A DNA stretch of 64,000 nt from Venturia oleaginea (GCA_013176395.1 JABMLP010000016.1:558001-622000), one strand, 5' to 3'; positions 32,241 through 44,221 are shown, counted from the stretch's first letter. The notes: generated by a model not told the origin, from the letters alone. Numbers and translations: made by a program.

Positions 32241-33278
32241 GGTGAAATGAGAATGTGCAGCAGTCAAAGAGGGATGCTCGAGTATGCGTCAGACTCGTGG
32301 GTATACGGCGATCAAAGATGGGCTTGAATTTGCGACAGTGGAAAAGGGTACTGAAGGAGGTAGAGATGCTTTCCGGTCCTGAAGTGTAGGACACGTTGAA
32401 TAAATACTATTCTCACCACATTGCTCGAACCGCCCTGTAGATAGGATATATTACTCCGCAACTTGATACTAGTTCTTCTATTTATACATCCTCCTGAGGA
32501 AAGGTTCCGCATGGTCATTCTTATTATGGCTAATATATGCGGTAATAAGTCGGCCGGTGAAATGCAACTGAATATTGCGGGCATATTGTAGTTTGTGAAT
32601 CAACGTGGACATCCTTCAAGTTCTTTAACTGATCAGATCTTCTTTCCCAGCAGCTCTGCCCAGCAACGAAATTTGATCGAAACGCGTTGATCATTCATCT
32701 CCGGCCCTTTACTAGTAAGTAATTAAACTCCTCTAAATAGGCTTGATATATCTGAGTAAGCCTCCGGAACGATCCGATTCCGAGTCCTTGGCTATTAATA
32801 CATCATCCTGGCGTAGATGAAAATCGCGAGCGTTACTTAGTCAGTTGGTCGAAAAACTTGAGAATATCCGTTGATACACAAACCACAATAAATAATGTTC
32901 TTATTAAACCCCAACCAATTTACCTCGAGTAAGGTCGGGAAGGAGAGCCTGGGGCCAACAAAAAGAGAGAGTAAAAACCAAGCGTAAACCAGGGCGGGCC
33001 CCTGTATAGATATATCAATATCCCTATTCTTAGGGTCATCACTCGATTCCGCGTTATCATCAACTCTATAGAACGTAATTTACTTTTTTATTCGAAGTTC
33101 GTTGGCAAGCTGTATTATTTTGGTTTTCGAGTAATTGAGGAATCTGAAAAATAAGTAAGCTAAGCTTTAAATCGGTGCTTATTAACTTACTCCTTATTAA
33201 TCCCGTAGAAGCCTTTTAGACCACTCTATTAGGGGCGAGGTGTAATAAAACTGCTTATCTTGTTAAGTGATTATTTAA
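32241..33278. other. AT-rich intergenic stretch
   Basis: The right half is AT-rich with short TTATTAA-like motifs. I see no gene. The part next to 32240 should hold the promoter of the secreted-protein gene. Confidence 0.45.
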
Positions 33279-35722
33279 CGGTTAATTGCCGTATGAACAC
33301 ATACATCAAAAAATCTAGCCAACACATACATCCAATTGCTAGGACATACATTGAAAACTGCGCATACATTCGCATACATTCTAGACTGTAAATGTATGTA
33401 TTAGCAATAAATTTTGTCTATGAATTTGACCCACCTTTTGATGGCGACAACGTCGCAGTCGCAGTAAGTATACGCGCTATACCGCATGTAAATAGTATAT
33501 AGAAGGCTTTTATTGCATTTTTGAGCAATTCAGAGTCAGCTAATATCGTATTTATTAAACTACTCCAACAACCTCCCAACCTCCCTCCCTCCCTCCCTCT
33601 ATTACAACCCCCGTCAACTCCGCTCTTCCTATCTACTTCCCTCACCTTGTACAAGCAGCTCCTGAGTGATTTGGAGAGCCGCAGTGACGGCAATTGCCTT
33701 GTGAACGTTTTGGGCGTTTGTTGGAAGCCTGTAGTATTAAAGTCTAAGTTTCTGCTGTATTGCGAGAGCGCTTCTTGGTAACTTTTGGTGGTAATGGCCG
33801 TCAGTATACATAATTTTGAGGTCGTATTTGAGAGCTAGAATGGCCGCAAAGACGTGAGCACATGGTAGACGATGGTCCTGCCATTCTAGGCAAGCGCAGA
33901 CTCCTTTATCAAGGTCTACAACCCAGCCTGCAGCGCCGGGAGACTCATGAAGCCTCACAAGGACTACCGTACGGCTAGAATGGTAGCCAACCATTTTGCG
34001 ACCAAGATTGAGGCGATCGTGTTGATGTTGAGTCGCAAATTTGGTGAACTCCTTGCCGTAGAAGACCTCATTACCGTGATCAAATTGACTGCGCTTGAAG
34101 AAGAGCTGCATTTGCTTGGTCCAGATCGCCTCAAGCATATGGACTGGATTGAGCTGTCTCTCTTCACGTAATGTGCTGTTCATTGACTCTCCAATGTTGG
34201 AAGTAGTATGTCCATATCGAGGGTATTCCGTCAACGGCGCATATGGTTTACAGTAAGTCTTGCGATCACCAATGCCGTCAATGTAGTCAATCGCTGCGGG
34301 CGAGATTAACGAATCTTTCCAATCAGCGCAGCGTGCTCACTCACAGTTTCGGCCTGCATCGCTTGCCGGAAGAGCGCTTCAATTAGTTTGCCGTAAGCGC
34401 TGGAAACATTCTCTGCGAGATGCTGTGTACAGAAGTAGTGAAAGGTATAAGGTTCTGGGAAGTACTTCTTGATTGCAGGATCCAAACCTTTGCCGCGATC
34501 GGTGATGATTGCGAAGCGCAGTGGTGAGTACGTCTCATCGCCTTCATTCTCATCTTCTTCATTAAGATATGGCTGGATAAGATTTACTTGAAGGAACTCT
34601 AAGAACCAATTCCACCATTCTTTTGATTCCGAAGGCACAATTGCCCAAGCAAGGATAAGCGTCTTCTCATTATGGTCAATGGTTGTAGCAAGAAGTAATA
34701 TACCTCCGTATTTTGATGAGCAGTGTGCGCCATCCAAAACAAGAAATTTGCGATTTGCATGCCAGGTAATGATTGCAGCCGTTGGTAGCACTGCGGCGGC
34801 GAGGAAGACATTATTCTCTGCTCTCTTGAATCTGTAGAAGGCTCCATTGTATGTTCCGGCTTCTATAATTGTTTGGTAGATGTCGTTAGTGAAGCCGCTG
34901 CCTTCGAGTAGATTGCCGCGTTGTCGAAGATACGATAACATTGGTTTGATCAACTGAAATTGTATGTTTGAGTCTCCGTCAAGGTCTCGTAAAATAGCCG
35001 CCTTTGTGCGATGGGCTTGGCTGTACGAGAGAGTGATGCCAGCCTTCATACGAGCATTACTCTTTACGACTTTTGGCTTAGTGGTTCTATCGTTGGTGAT
35101 AAGGTCTCCATTCAAGCGCTTTTGGTATGCAACACTATGAGAACGTCGCCAACCATAATGAGTAGAGACTGGACAGGTATGAGGTATGAAAATGCGTAAA
35201 GTTGGTCGAGGGTCGTCGCCAATGAAGGCAATGCGCGCCTTTAAGGTATTAGCAAAGGGCTGAATTGAGAGACTGAATAATACCTTAAAACCACAAGTCT
35301 CAGCTATCTTTTGTCGACATTCTGCTGCCCAAAATTTGCCGTTTCCATTCAACACTTTGAAAGATTCGTGGGCTTCAATAATCGCATCTGTGACTGCATT
35401 TGCGCCGTCTTCCAGGGAGTCAAATTGCATACCAATGGTGAGAGATGGATAGGGAGGCCTATCTTCAGGCCCAGGGCTTTCGAATGACGATGTGCGAGGC
35501 ATAATTGAGTGCGTAGTGTTGAGTTGTATTAAGTAAAAAATGTAGATATCAAAATGTGGTAAACAAAATTTAGAGTCACGTACGCGTGTTCGCGAAAGAT
35601 GCACGAAATTGACCAATTAGAGCAATGTATGTATCAGCAATTTTTTTCAATGTATGTCCTAGCAATTGGATGTATGTGTTGGCTAGATTTTTTGATCTAT
35701 GTGTTCATACGGCAATTAACCG
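33279..35722 (-). mobile_element. Mutator-like element (MULE) with about 79-bp inverted termini
   Basis: The left end CGGTTAATTGCCGTATGAAC continues for about 79 bases (ACATACATC, AAAAAATCTAGCCAACACATAC, CCAATTGCTAGGACATACATTG). It is mirrored at 35644-35722 with one mismatch. Long inverted termini and a SWIM-containing transposase define a MULE. I did not find a clean 8-10 bp target duplication. A second, weaker repeat of CATACATTC lies just inside each end. Confidence 0.85.
33737..35502 (-). CDS. MULE transposase (three exons, 557 aa, apparently intact)
   Basis: Exons 35284-35502, 34341-35238 and 33737-34293 close in phase. Intron 1 (45 nt) has a GCTAATACC branch site and is a multiple of three, so it could also be read through. 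Intron 2 (47 nt, GTGAGC donor) is needed to restore frame; the alternative is a one-base frameshift near 34310. Domains: FAR1-like DNA binding (residues 10-110); the MULE DDE core with LDGAHCSSKYGG, FAIITDRGKGLDPAI and HYFCTQHLAENV (CxxH); and a C-terminal SWIM finger CACLEWQDHRLPCAH. The start chosen is MPRTSSFESPGPEDR; an upstream extension to 35616 is not family-like. Confidence 0.82.
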
Positions 35723-36437
35723 ATAAGGATTTCAATTCAGCACAAATCAAAGACAACAGACGACATATGACAACGTCATCTCCTCATTACCAACTCCCAA
35801 GACCAACCTCATCACCTACCTCAAGACCGATCCCAGAGACAGGCCGATCCCAGTGACCGACTTCGATACCGACCTAGAGACAGACCGAGAGACCTCAATG
35901 CGGGGCATGGCAGATTCCAAAGGCGGATTACAGAGGCGGATCCCAGAAGGCGGATTCCAGCGGCGGATTCAAGAGGCACACGCCGGAGGTGGATTCAAAA
36001 GATGGATTCCAAATTAACCTCAAGATAGACATAGAAAGGCAGATCCCAAAAGCGGATTGATGAGGTGGATTCCAGCATTGAATTTGGGAAGACGAATTAC
36101 ACAGACCGATCTCAAGACCTACGGACAGACCAAGAGAGAGCTCTCGATGAGGGGCAGATTCCAAAGGCAGATTCTAAAGGCTATCCCGATCGGGAGTGAA
36201 GAGACGGACTAATATGCCAACTAAGATATCAAGTTAGGCAAGGCTAGGGAAGTGGAGAAGCAACGACAACACTTGTACAAAGAGATTGTCAATTCAGTTC
36301 CCTTCTGTAGCGGACAGGGGGTGCTTGAGATAGCGGGACAGAAGGGCTATGGGCCAAGGGGATGCTTACAGGTGTTTGTGTGAGCCTACCACCTCTCTGA
36401 CAACAACTAGACTGCACAAAGCGGCTCTCGAGGGGGT
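35723..36437. repeat. Degenerate GGCGGATTCCA minisatellite and retrotransposon remnant
   Basis: Between about 35918 and 36180 the motif GGCGGATTCCA or GGCAGATTCCA recurs many times at irregular 14-30 bp spacing, mixed with CGGACAGACC-like units. The last part ends CGAGGGGGTG directly before TG, resembling a polypurine tract in front of an LTR. No gene is seen. Confidence 0.5.
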
Positions 36438-36447
36438 GTGTTAGAAT

Positions 36448-37575
36448 AACGTAATTCACTAGCGGGCGGGCCACACCACCGAGCGGGCCACCGAATCGAT
36501 CATCTCATCTTTGCAAGCTTACACCACCACAACGCCTTTATTAATCAAGACTATCTATTATACAGAAGATTATCGATATTTAGGGCAATCGCTCGCAGCA
36601 TGGTCAAAGCCCTTACATACAAAACAACTAGGTAAACCAAAGCAATTCCCTTGACTTGCACTACTTGATGACGAGGCTGTTGCAACAACTGTTTGCTGTA
36701 TAGGAGCAACACTTGCCTGTATAGGCTGCTGTACAGTATTCTCCATCAGGCCTTGTGCCTCTGCAACTGTAAGTGTTATTTTCTTTGAGATCTGCTTTTT
36801 TTTGACTGCTCTCTTCCTCTTTTGCCTCTCATTCGCTGCTCTCAATTTCTCATTCTCATCTGCCAACAGTCGCTTCAATTGCTGTAACCCACTCCCGATC
36901 GCCTGGCTGTAATTGAGTTGGCTTGCCCCGTCGATCTGAGGTAGTAACGACGCGTGAGGTGCTTGCAATACCCATTGCAAAAACAGTCTCATCGAAGTTA
37001 TAGATATCCCCCTCTTGAATGCCGTATTTCTGAATTGTATTACTCACAAGCCGAAACCAGGCTCCGATAAGCTCTGAATCTTCGCAATGAGCACGCTGAT
37101 AATCGTACTTGCGATTGAATCTCGATTGCAGGGTAGGCTGTCGCTTGATGAACCTGGCAGACCAGTTGATACCGATTGAGGCTGAGGGACCGACGCGTTG
37201 TTGAAGCAGTAATTTCGCCGCATTCTGTACTGCACAGACTCGAGCAGGATAGCCTCGATTATCCATTGAGATAATCCTTTGAGTTAAGTCTTCTTCCTCT
37301 GTGGGAGTAAGTTTGTGGCTGTTTGCGCGCGTTTCGACGCGTGCAACGCGTCCAGAGAGGCGATATTTGAGGGTACTGTATGGTACGTTATAAGCTAATG
37401 CAGCTTGGCAAATAGTTGTGATTTGGCCTTTTTGATAGGCTTGAAGAGCAAGAAGTAATCGGCCTTCTTGCTGGGCTTTAGAAGGCATGAGGTGGTGGTG
37501 TAGAGGCTTGCAAAGATGAAATGATCGATTCGGTAGCCCGCTCGGTGGTGTGGCCCGCTCGCTAGTGAATTACGT
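36448..37575 (-). mobile_element. pogo/Fot element C (1.13 kb, internal deletion)
   Basis: Inverted termini ACGTAATTCACTAGCG at both ends (left 36448, right 37575), with internal GGGCCACACCACCGAGCGGG, flanked by TA on each side. It encodes the two outer parts of a pogo transposase but not the middle. Confidence 0.85.
36570..37488 (-). pseudogene. pogo/Fot transposase C with internal deletion
   Basis: Residues 1-205 from ATG 37488 contain the psq-type helix-turn-helix (ICQAALAYNVPYSTLKYRL), the CENP-B-like domain and NFDETVFAMG with the first catalytic Asp, through GDREWVTAIE. There the sequence jumps into the C-terminal region, LLADENEKLRAANERQKRKR, in another frame, and ends with a zinc knuckle CFVCKGFDHAASDCPKYR. 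Compared with element B about 250 codons carrying the second and third catalytic Asp residues are gone. The junction lies near 36870. It cannot transpose by itself; its termini may still be recognised. Confidence 0.8.
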
Positions 37576-37590
37576 TAGTAGTAGGGAGGT

Positions 37591-38115
37591 TGTCACGGGG
37601 CGGGTTCGGGTATCAGGAGGAAGGAGCAGCAGCAGGAACAGGTATCATTCAACAGGCTATATACGAACTGGTAGGCAAACCAACAGGCAGGTTTATCGAC
37701 AGGACGTAGCTCAAAGAGCTACGTATTGGTTGAAGCCACGCAGGCTTTAAAACCCTTTCCTCGGCAGAACTACGGTTCTGCCTTGATCACGTACCGTAGG
37801 GCCACCCCAACGGCGGGAGACTTGTCTGCGGTCGTACCGTGACAGAGGTATAGCTTAAGTAGGTATATAAGTACGTTAAGATAGTGTGACGGGTTAAGAT
37901 CATGCCAGGATACCAGGGAAAACCACCCAAATGTGAAATACAATCTAGCTAAAGAGAAAAAGATAGATACACGATTGCAAACTCCTCTTGAAGGAGATAC
38001 CAAGCCATTCACAAGCTTGCTCTAGAATTATTCCGAGGCTTGACAGCTAGGTCCTCAAGCGCTATAGAGAGATAGGCAAAGCCTAGATAAAGGCCCAAGG
38101 GTCTAGCCCGTGACA
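37591..38115. repeat. Possible solo LTR (TGTCACGGG...CCCGTGACA)
   Basis: A 525-bp segment begins TGTCACGGGG and ends CCCGTGACA, a perfect nine-base terminal inversion, resembling the Gypsy LTR ends seen at 44727 and 48423 (TGTCACG...CGTGAC). It has internal hairpins ACGTAGCTCAAAGAGCTACG and GGCAGAACTACGGTTCTGCC. I found no flanking target duplication, so a solo LTR is not proven. Confidence 0.4.
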
Positions 38116-38595
38116 ATAAGTTATATAGTATTATGCTTTTGAAGTTGACGAGAACGAGGATAATTTGCAACCTGCGATCGTATGCCAGTTTACATCGTAA
38201 CCCTACTACCAAAAACTGCATATTCGTGAGATTGAAAACCTGAAACGAAATCGCCCTCAGTTGAAGAACTTGAAGAATGTGCATGTTGATGTGTAAATCA
38301 CAACAGTTTGTCCTTGTTAATATGCAAACTGCAATATACGTTGTCCTAATCAATTCATTCCGAATCTGGTCTAGTTCGAGTACATCACTGGCCCTGAAAG
38401 TAGCCGTATCCAAAGTAAAGATTACATAGTACGCGACAAATTTACATCTTCCACTTCCACTTCTCCAACGTTCCCCCACACCCTCTGCAACCCACATCCT
38501 CTGTACTAGATACCGTTTGTCCCCTTTCCCCGTCTATCGCGATATACTACGCGGTAAAGTGCAGCTGAAGTAGGCGCAGACCACAAGACTTCTTC
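38116..38595. other. Intergenic, no supported gene
   Basis: A minus-strand frame covers 38009-38497 but shows no domain, and part of it overlaps the LTR-like segment. Confidence 0.4.
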
Positions 38596-38862
38596 TCATC
38601 TTGGGTGCGGTGATAGATGGGTGATAGATGGGTGATATACTTTCTCGAAAAACTCAGGGGGGGTTGGTCCGCCACCAACGATATGGCAGAAGTGTTGAAC
38701 ATCTAACCAGGTACCTCCACACAATTTACAGTTCCTCACGCTCCAAGCATCGAAGGATGGCTTGTATGCTGGGTCGAATTTTTCTGGGGCGATTGGAGGG
38801 TAGACCCAGTCAGCGTAGGAGGGGAGGGCGAAGAGGAGAATAGTTAGCGTTTGTAGCTTCAC
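38596..38862 (-). CDS. Putative small secreted protein lacking an ATG (about 88 aa)
   Basis: The frame encodes KLQTLTILLFALPSYA, a good signal-peptide core, then a mature part with NCKLCGGTW and QHFCHIVGGGP (three cysteines). The first codon of the hydrophobic stretch is GTG, not ATG, and there is no in-frame ATG upstream. A splice acceptor (TACAG) lies directly in front and an ATG sits about 60 bases upstream, but the phases I tried do not match. So either there is an unresolved first exon or the start codon was lost (ATG to GTG). Near the C-terminus AAAGTATAT could be a donor. Three tandem GGTGATAGAT units overlap its end at 38609-38637. Confidence 0.4.
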   Translation of the reverse strand: MKLQTLTILLFALPSYADWVYPPIAPEKFDPAYKPSFDAWSVRNCKLCGGTWLDVQHFCHIVGGGPTPPEFFEKVYHPSITHLSPHPR

Positions 38863-39236
38863 TGTAGCCGACTTTGTTAGGGAATCGTGATTTAGGGTGG
38901 GTAGGAACTTTACTTCATGTTGGAGGTTAAGATGAGGATTGGGATTGGATAAAGGTTCTTAAAGCTGAAGGTTCGAAGTCGAGGGGGCTTGAGGTCGAGG
39001 GCTTGAAGTCGAGGGCTTGAGGTCGAGAGCTTGAGGTCGAAGGCTTGAAGTTGGAGTATCTTGAAGTTAAAGTGTCTTGAAGATGTGGACTTGAGGCTAG
39101 GGTTAGCTACGGTATGCTGTCCCATGATATATCTTTCAAATGCTACAATTATTGATTAGTAAGGGCTCGGCATTGGAGGAGAAATATCGTTCTCGGCTAT
39201 ACCTATGTAGATATCATGGAGTGCTACTAGTATACG
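38863..39236. repeat. Intergenic with a short GGCTTGAGGTCGAG minisatellite
   Basis: About five 14-bp units (GGCTTGAAGTCGAG and variants) lie at 38985-39055. The rest shows nothing. Confidence 0.6.
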
Positions 39237-40846
39237 AAAAACAGCACACACAGCGAGAACTCAATTTTTGGAATTTACAGAAGTATCATCTAAGGATCAT
39301 CAAAACACCTCTGCCAGTGGCCGCTCCGGCCTCTAGAGGCCATCGCGCGTCCCTCAGCGTCGATGAGATATCTCTAGAGTCGCCGTCGCGGCCACGGCAG
39401 AGCAAGCAGACGAATACATGAGCAAGCTACACGAACGATGCGTCCACCAAAGACAACAGCAACCATCTAGTCACTATCTCCCGGCTAGTCCATCACCCCA
39501 GATGACACTGCAACGCTCCGAGTCGACGAGTCACTGCTAGAACGGCAATACCTTCAACACAACTCAAACACCAGACGCCCGGTGCGCAACAATCGGCACC
39601 ACACACCACTGCAACGACTAGACAACCTCTCCCAACGTCTTGGCAAACCGTCCTGCTACAAGCTGTTGCCCAGAGCCTTGAGCCTCTCCCCAAACTGTTG
39701 CCTCCCAGTTATGGCATTGGCAAGAGTAGGTGCGCGATACAGTAAGTAGTAAGGACGCATAGAAGGAGCCTATTGGCGGCAAATCCCCTCCCTGTAAGCT
39801 AGCAGACGTAGCCTTGAGCCTCTCCCCAGACTGTTGCGTCCCAGTTATGGCATTGGCAAGAGTAGGTGCGCGATATAGCAAGCAGGGAGAGCGACTAGCA
39901 GCAGATAGGCTCCGACTATAAGACGACAGGTCTACAACACAATCGGTGCGACACGATACGGCAGCTGCTAGAGAACCTCATCTACTATCGTCTCCGCAAA
40001 CCGTCCTGCTGCAAGCTGATGTCCAGAGCCTTGAGCCTCTCCCCAAACTGTTGCGTCCCAGTTATGGCATTGGCAAGAGTAGGTGCGCAACACAGTAAGC
40101 AGTAAGGACGTATAGAAGGAGCTTATTGGCGGCAAATCCCCTCCCTACAAGCCAGCAGACGTAGCCTTGAGCCTCTCCCCAGACTGTTGCGTCCCAGTTA
40201 TGGCATTGGCAAGAGTAGGAGCGCGATATAGCAAGTAGGGAGAGCGACTAGCAGCAGATAGGCTCCGACTATAAGACGGCAGGTCTATAGCACGATCGGC
40301 GCCATACAATACGGCAGCTATCCAGACAGCCTCGTCCACGGGCATACCCGGAGTATCACACCCAAGCAGCGAAATCACGACTACGATGGTTACTATTGTC
40401 TCCAGCATCACACAACCAAATACACCGCCGCATAGGAATCTGGTGCAAGGCAACTTTCACAAGCAGAAACATACTTAGGGAACCCATTGGCCTTGAGGGA
40501 TAAGGCGAAACAGATAGACAAGCTGAGCATTAGAGGGAGACTGTAGGTAGAAGGATAGCGAAACACGAGGCATTGCCTCTTGAGTCTACATAGCACAGAT
40601 ATACTAGCAGAATAACCAGTATCTACAAGAGCCAGCGGGCATTTGGAGATACTGGTTAAGGGAAAAGAGGGAGGACGGAGGGGACAGCTGGTCTTGTTTC
40701 AGTGAACGGGGCGAAGTGGGGCGCGGTGGATTATATAATCTATCACGTGTCGGCTGTCTGATGAAGTCCTCCTAACCGGACATAGCTGCCTGATTAAGCG
40801 GCTGCAACCGAGTAGGATAAAATCAATCAATCAATCAATCAATCAA
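39237..40846 (+). mobile_element. Non-autonomous retroposon-like element with (AATC)n tail, copy 2
   Basis: A 1,610-bp copy of the unit at 15449-17190. Both ends agree: AAAACAGCACACACAGCGAG at the left and GCTGCAACCGAGTAGGA plus AATC repeats at the right. The 5' frame with PASRGHRASLSV is conserved but lacks the first ATG (GTG here). The internal array has fewer 136-bp units, which explains most of the length difference. I could not find a target duplication at this copy; only ACGA is shared by the flanks. Scattered substitutions relative to copy 1 suggest the two insertions are not very recent. Confidence 0.65.
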
Positions 40847-41459
40847 ACGAGTAAGGATATCCAGCCAGCCACATGTGAGTGTGGACGATGGAATTGAAAT
40901 GTTTCCGGTTTATGGTATTGGTTGAGGCGTGAGAGGGTGCTTGAAGGTTGTCTCGGGTCGGAATGGTTCGGGGTAGTGGGAGGAATAATACCCCAGTGAA
41001 ACCACCAATTCTCTGCGTTGCAAAGATATTTAACATCCGATTCGACACTGCCAATGGGAGTTTGATGTTAATAATTCCATGAAGATATTCTTCCTCGAGA
41101 TTGCAAGAAATTCGAAGATATCGATGTTAAGTTTGCAGAGGTTGGGTTCGAGGCTGAGATCGTGATTCCTGGAAGCTAGGGAGCGTTGAATTGATCAAGC
41201 CACTGTGATAGTATGGGAATCATATGAACAAGATGTGGTGTAGCCGATTGTAGGACAAATGTGAGAATGAATTTCATGTTGTGAAGAGAAACTATCGACT
41301 TTGGGAGACCATTAGAGAACACATTTTAGTAAGGGGACAGAGATGAGTACTGATATAGACTAAACGATGGTGATTTCCTTCCACTCTACCCCGTTTCTAA
41401 GAGTCGGATGCTTATAATCAAAGAAATACAAGCAACCAACTCGAACGAACGCATTAGCA
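40847..41459. other. Intergenic, no supported gene
   Basis: No domain, terminal repeat or LTR is visible. The Gypsy pol sequence starts abruptly soon after, so the 5' truncation point lies near 41460. Confidence 0.4.
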
Positions 41460-41497
41460 GGAGCTTCAACCTTGCGTAGAACGAGCTGAAATTCAGC

Positions 41498-44221
41498 ATG
41501 AAGTTCATCCGGGAGTCGAAGTCACCCGCCGGATATCCAGTTTTCTACGTAACCAAGCCCGATGGTTCACAACGATTGTGTGTCTATTACCGACATCTGA
41601 ATGAGATTTCGGTGAAGAATGCGTACACGCTGCTTTTAATCCAGGAGTTGACGGACAGACTCCAAGGAGCCAAATGGTTCACGAAATTCGATATTCCTGC
41701 GGCTTTTCATCGAATTAGGATTAAGGAAGGTGACGTGTGGAAGACAGCATTCCGCACTCGCCTTGGGCACTACGAATACCTTGTCATGCCCTTCGGTTTG
41801 ACGAACGCCCCGGCGACTCTGCAAGCCTATATGAACAATGTGCATTTAGACAAGTTTGTGTCTGTTTATATGGATGATGTTGTGGTTTTACTCTCGAACG
41901 TTCGAAGAACACGTCAAACACGTTCGAACCGTCCTCCGCGCACTACAGAAATTTAACTTACGGCTAAAACCCTCGAAAAGCGAATTTCACAAGCAACGAA
42001 TCAAGTTCGTTGGATGTTTTGTCACTCAAGCTGGACTTGAGATTGACCCGGAAATTTATCAGAAGGTCCACGATTGGCCGGTACCCTCGAACGTCAAAGG
42101 AGTACAGTCATTTCACGCCTTCGCGAATTATTATCGACAATTTGTCGAAAGCTTTTCCGAGGTTGCAGAACCCCTCACGGGATTGATGAAGAAGGGCATT
42201 ACCTTCGAATGGAACGAGCATGCGCAAAAGGCCTTTGACGCACTCAAGACACGGTCAACAACACCACTCATTCTGCAACTGTTTGACTCAGAAAAACCAG
42301 CCACAGTCGAGGCGGATGCATCCGATCGAACCCTCAGAGCATGCCTCAGCCAACCCGATTCAGATGGAAAGCTTAGACCAGTAGCTTACCACGCACGAAA
42401 ATTCCTAAAAGCAGAAATCAACTGTTCCACTTCAGACAAGGAACTCATGGCGATAGTTGATGCCTTCAAGCACTGGAAGCATTATCTTGAAGGAGCGAAA
42501 CACAAGATTACCATGTATTCCGATCACAAGAATCTGCGGAATTTCACGACGACAAAGGAGTTGAATCGACGGCAACTAAATGGTCAGAAGAACTGTCATC
42601 TTACAACTTCCATATCCTTTACAAGAAAGGAGAGGAAAATGTTAACGCCGATGTATTAAGTCGACGAGAAGACTTCATGGCAGGAGAAAAAGAGAAAGTC
42701 GAACGCGCTTTGTTCCGACAGGAAGGTGATGCACTTGTGCACCAAGTCTCATCACTTTAGACAGGAAAGCTCTCTTATTGGCAAGAGGTCAGGAACGCAG
42801 AGCAAAAGGATCCAGATGTACAAGGCTACATTCAATCAGCAGATCAGAATACACGTATTGAAGACGGGTTGTTCCTCTTCAACGACTTGGTATATCTTCC
42901 CACGAGCCTTAGGAAACAGTACATCCTACATCAACACGATTCTCCACTCAATGGTCATTGCCGACCAGAGATTGTCCTTTCACGACTTCAGAATACCTAG
43001 TGTATTCTCTGCAAGAAAGCCAAGTACGAACGACACAAGCCCTACGAACTCCTCCAACCCAACAAGACACCCGACGGTGCATGGAAAACAATATCGATGG
43101 ACTTCGTTGGACCATTGCCACCTTCTCCGAACTTGGATAGTGTTCAGTTTGAACATATCATGGTTGTGATAGATCGACTCACGAAGCACGCGATCTTTAT
43201 CCCACTACCGAAAGGCTACGACACGCAATACTTGGCAGGAGTATTTGTGCGAGATGTCGTTAGTAAGCATGGCTTTCCTGATAGTATCATCTCCGATCGA
43301 GACAGCCTCTTTACCTCTCATTTTTGGAAAGAGATCTGTGAGATGTTAAAGATCAGAAGAAGCTTATCAACAGCTTACCACAATCAAACGGATGGACAAA
43401 CAGAAAGAATGAGTCAGACAATGGAACAGTACCTTCGTATCTACGTCGATGACGATCAAAGCAATTGGGTATCGCTTTTACCTCTTGCAGCATTCGCTTA
43501 TAATGCTACTGTTCAGGACACAATCAAGATGTCACCATTCTTTGCTAACTTTGGACGAGAACCTCAATTCGAGATTGAGCAAGGAAACCTCTTACCCACA
43601 GAATCAACCGTTCTTGCCTCTGAGTTGTCACGGCTTCAGGAGCAATTGGAGCATGACATTACCTTCTTGAATATGCGCATGGCGACGCGTACGAATCAGA
43701 AAAGAACAGTGGGACCTGTTCTCAAGAAGGGGGATAAAGTTAACCTATGGCGACGGAGTATCAAGACGAAGCGGCCAAGCAAAAAACTTGACTTCCGGAA
43801 GCTTGGTGCTTTCGGAATCGAAGAAGTCAAAGGTGCAGTCAATCACAAACTCAAGTTACCCAAGGGAATGAGAATACACCCGGTGTTCCATGTCTCCTTA
43901 CTTGAACCAGCACACCCAGACGCCCCGCTTGACGAAAAAACAATACTCCAAGGCGACCGACTCAAGCCTGAGTATGAGGTCGAAACAGTTCTTGATGATG
44001 CTATCATACGACGTCAGCATAAGTACCTCATCAAGTGGAAAAACTATCCTACCTCGGAAAACACTTGGGAACCTATGTCGCACCTGAAGAACTCTCTCCA
44101 AGCTCTACAGGATTTCCATCGGAAACACCCAGAGCACTCCAGTCCACCATTCCTGAAGTCTCGGTCACCCCAAGCAGCGAGGCGAAGTCGAAAGAAGGAT
44201 CCGCTAAGTCACCATCAGTGA
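41498..44221 (+). pseudogene. Gypsy pol: reverse transcriptase, RNase H, integrase, chromodomain (broken)
   Basis: RT begins mid-domain with [20 protein letters not shown] and includes [14 protein letters not shown] (the usual second Asp position), [12 protein letters not shown] and VYMDDVVV. One extra T after that shifts frame. RNase H follows (TVEADASDRTLRACLSQ, YSDHKNL), then another frame change near 42572. Stops and frame loss fall between 42657 and 43096 in the linker and integrase zinc region. The integrase core is clear from 43097 (MDFVGPLPPS, DRLTKHAIFIPL, IISDRDSLFTS, YHNQTDGQTERM), with a C-terminal GPY/F-like part (PKGMRIHPVFHVSLLEP). A chromodomain (YLIKWKNYPTSENTWEP) is present and would target histone H3K9-methylated chromatin in active relatives. 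Dead copy. Confidence 0.88.

Larger units (their letters stand above)
36438..37590 (+). repeat. Possible Copia-type LTR start holding pogo C
   Basis: TGTTAGAATA at 36438 follows a purine-rich tract and is cut after ten bases by pogo C. After pogo C the sequence resumes GTAGTAGGGAGG. The right end of this LTR was not found, so this is tentative. Confidence 0.35.

Noticed and set aside
33269..35732. Target-site duplication for the intact MULE
   Set aside because: The 8-10 bases outside the termini (GATTATTTAA and ATAAGGATTT) do not match convincingly, so I do not claim a duplication.
40741..40800. CTGATGA followed by a GTCC/GGAC hairpin near the 3' end of the AATC-tailed element, resembling a hammerhead ribozyme core
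   Set aside because: The GAAA and UH parts of the core are not in place (ATAGC follows the hairpin), and copy 1 has CTGGTGA, so the core is not conserved.
39226..40860. Target-site duplication for copy 2 of the AATC-tailed element
   Set aside because: Only ACGA is shared between the flanks, too short to count.
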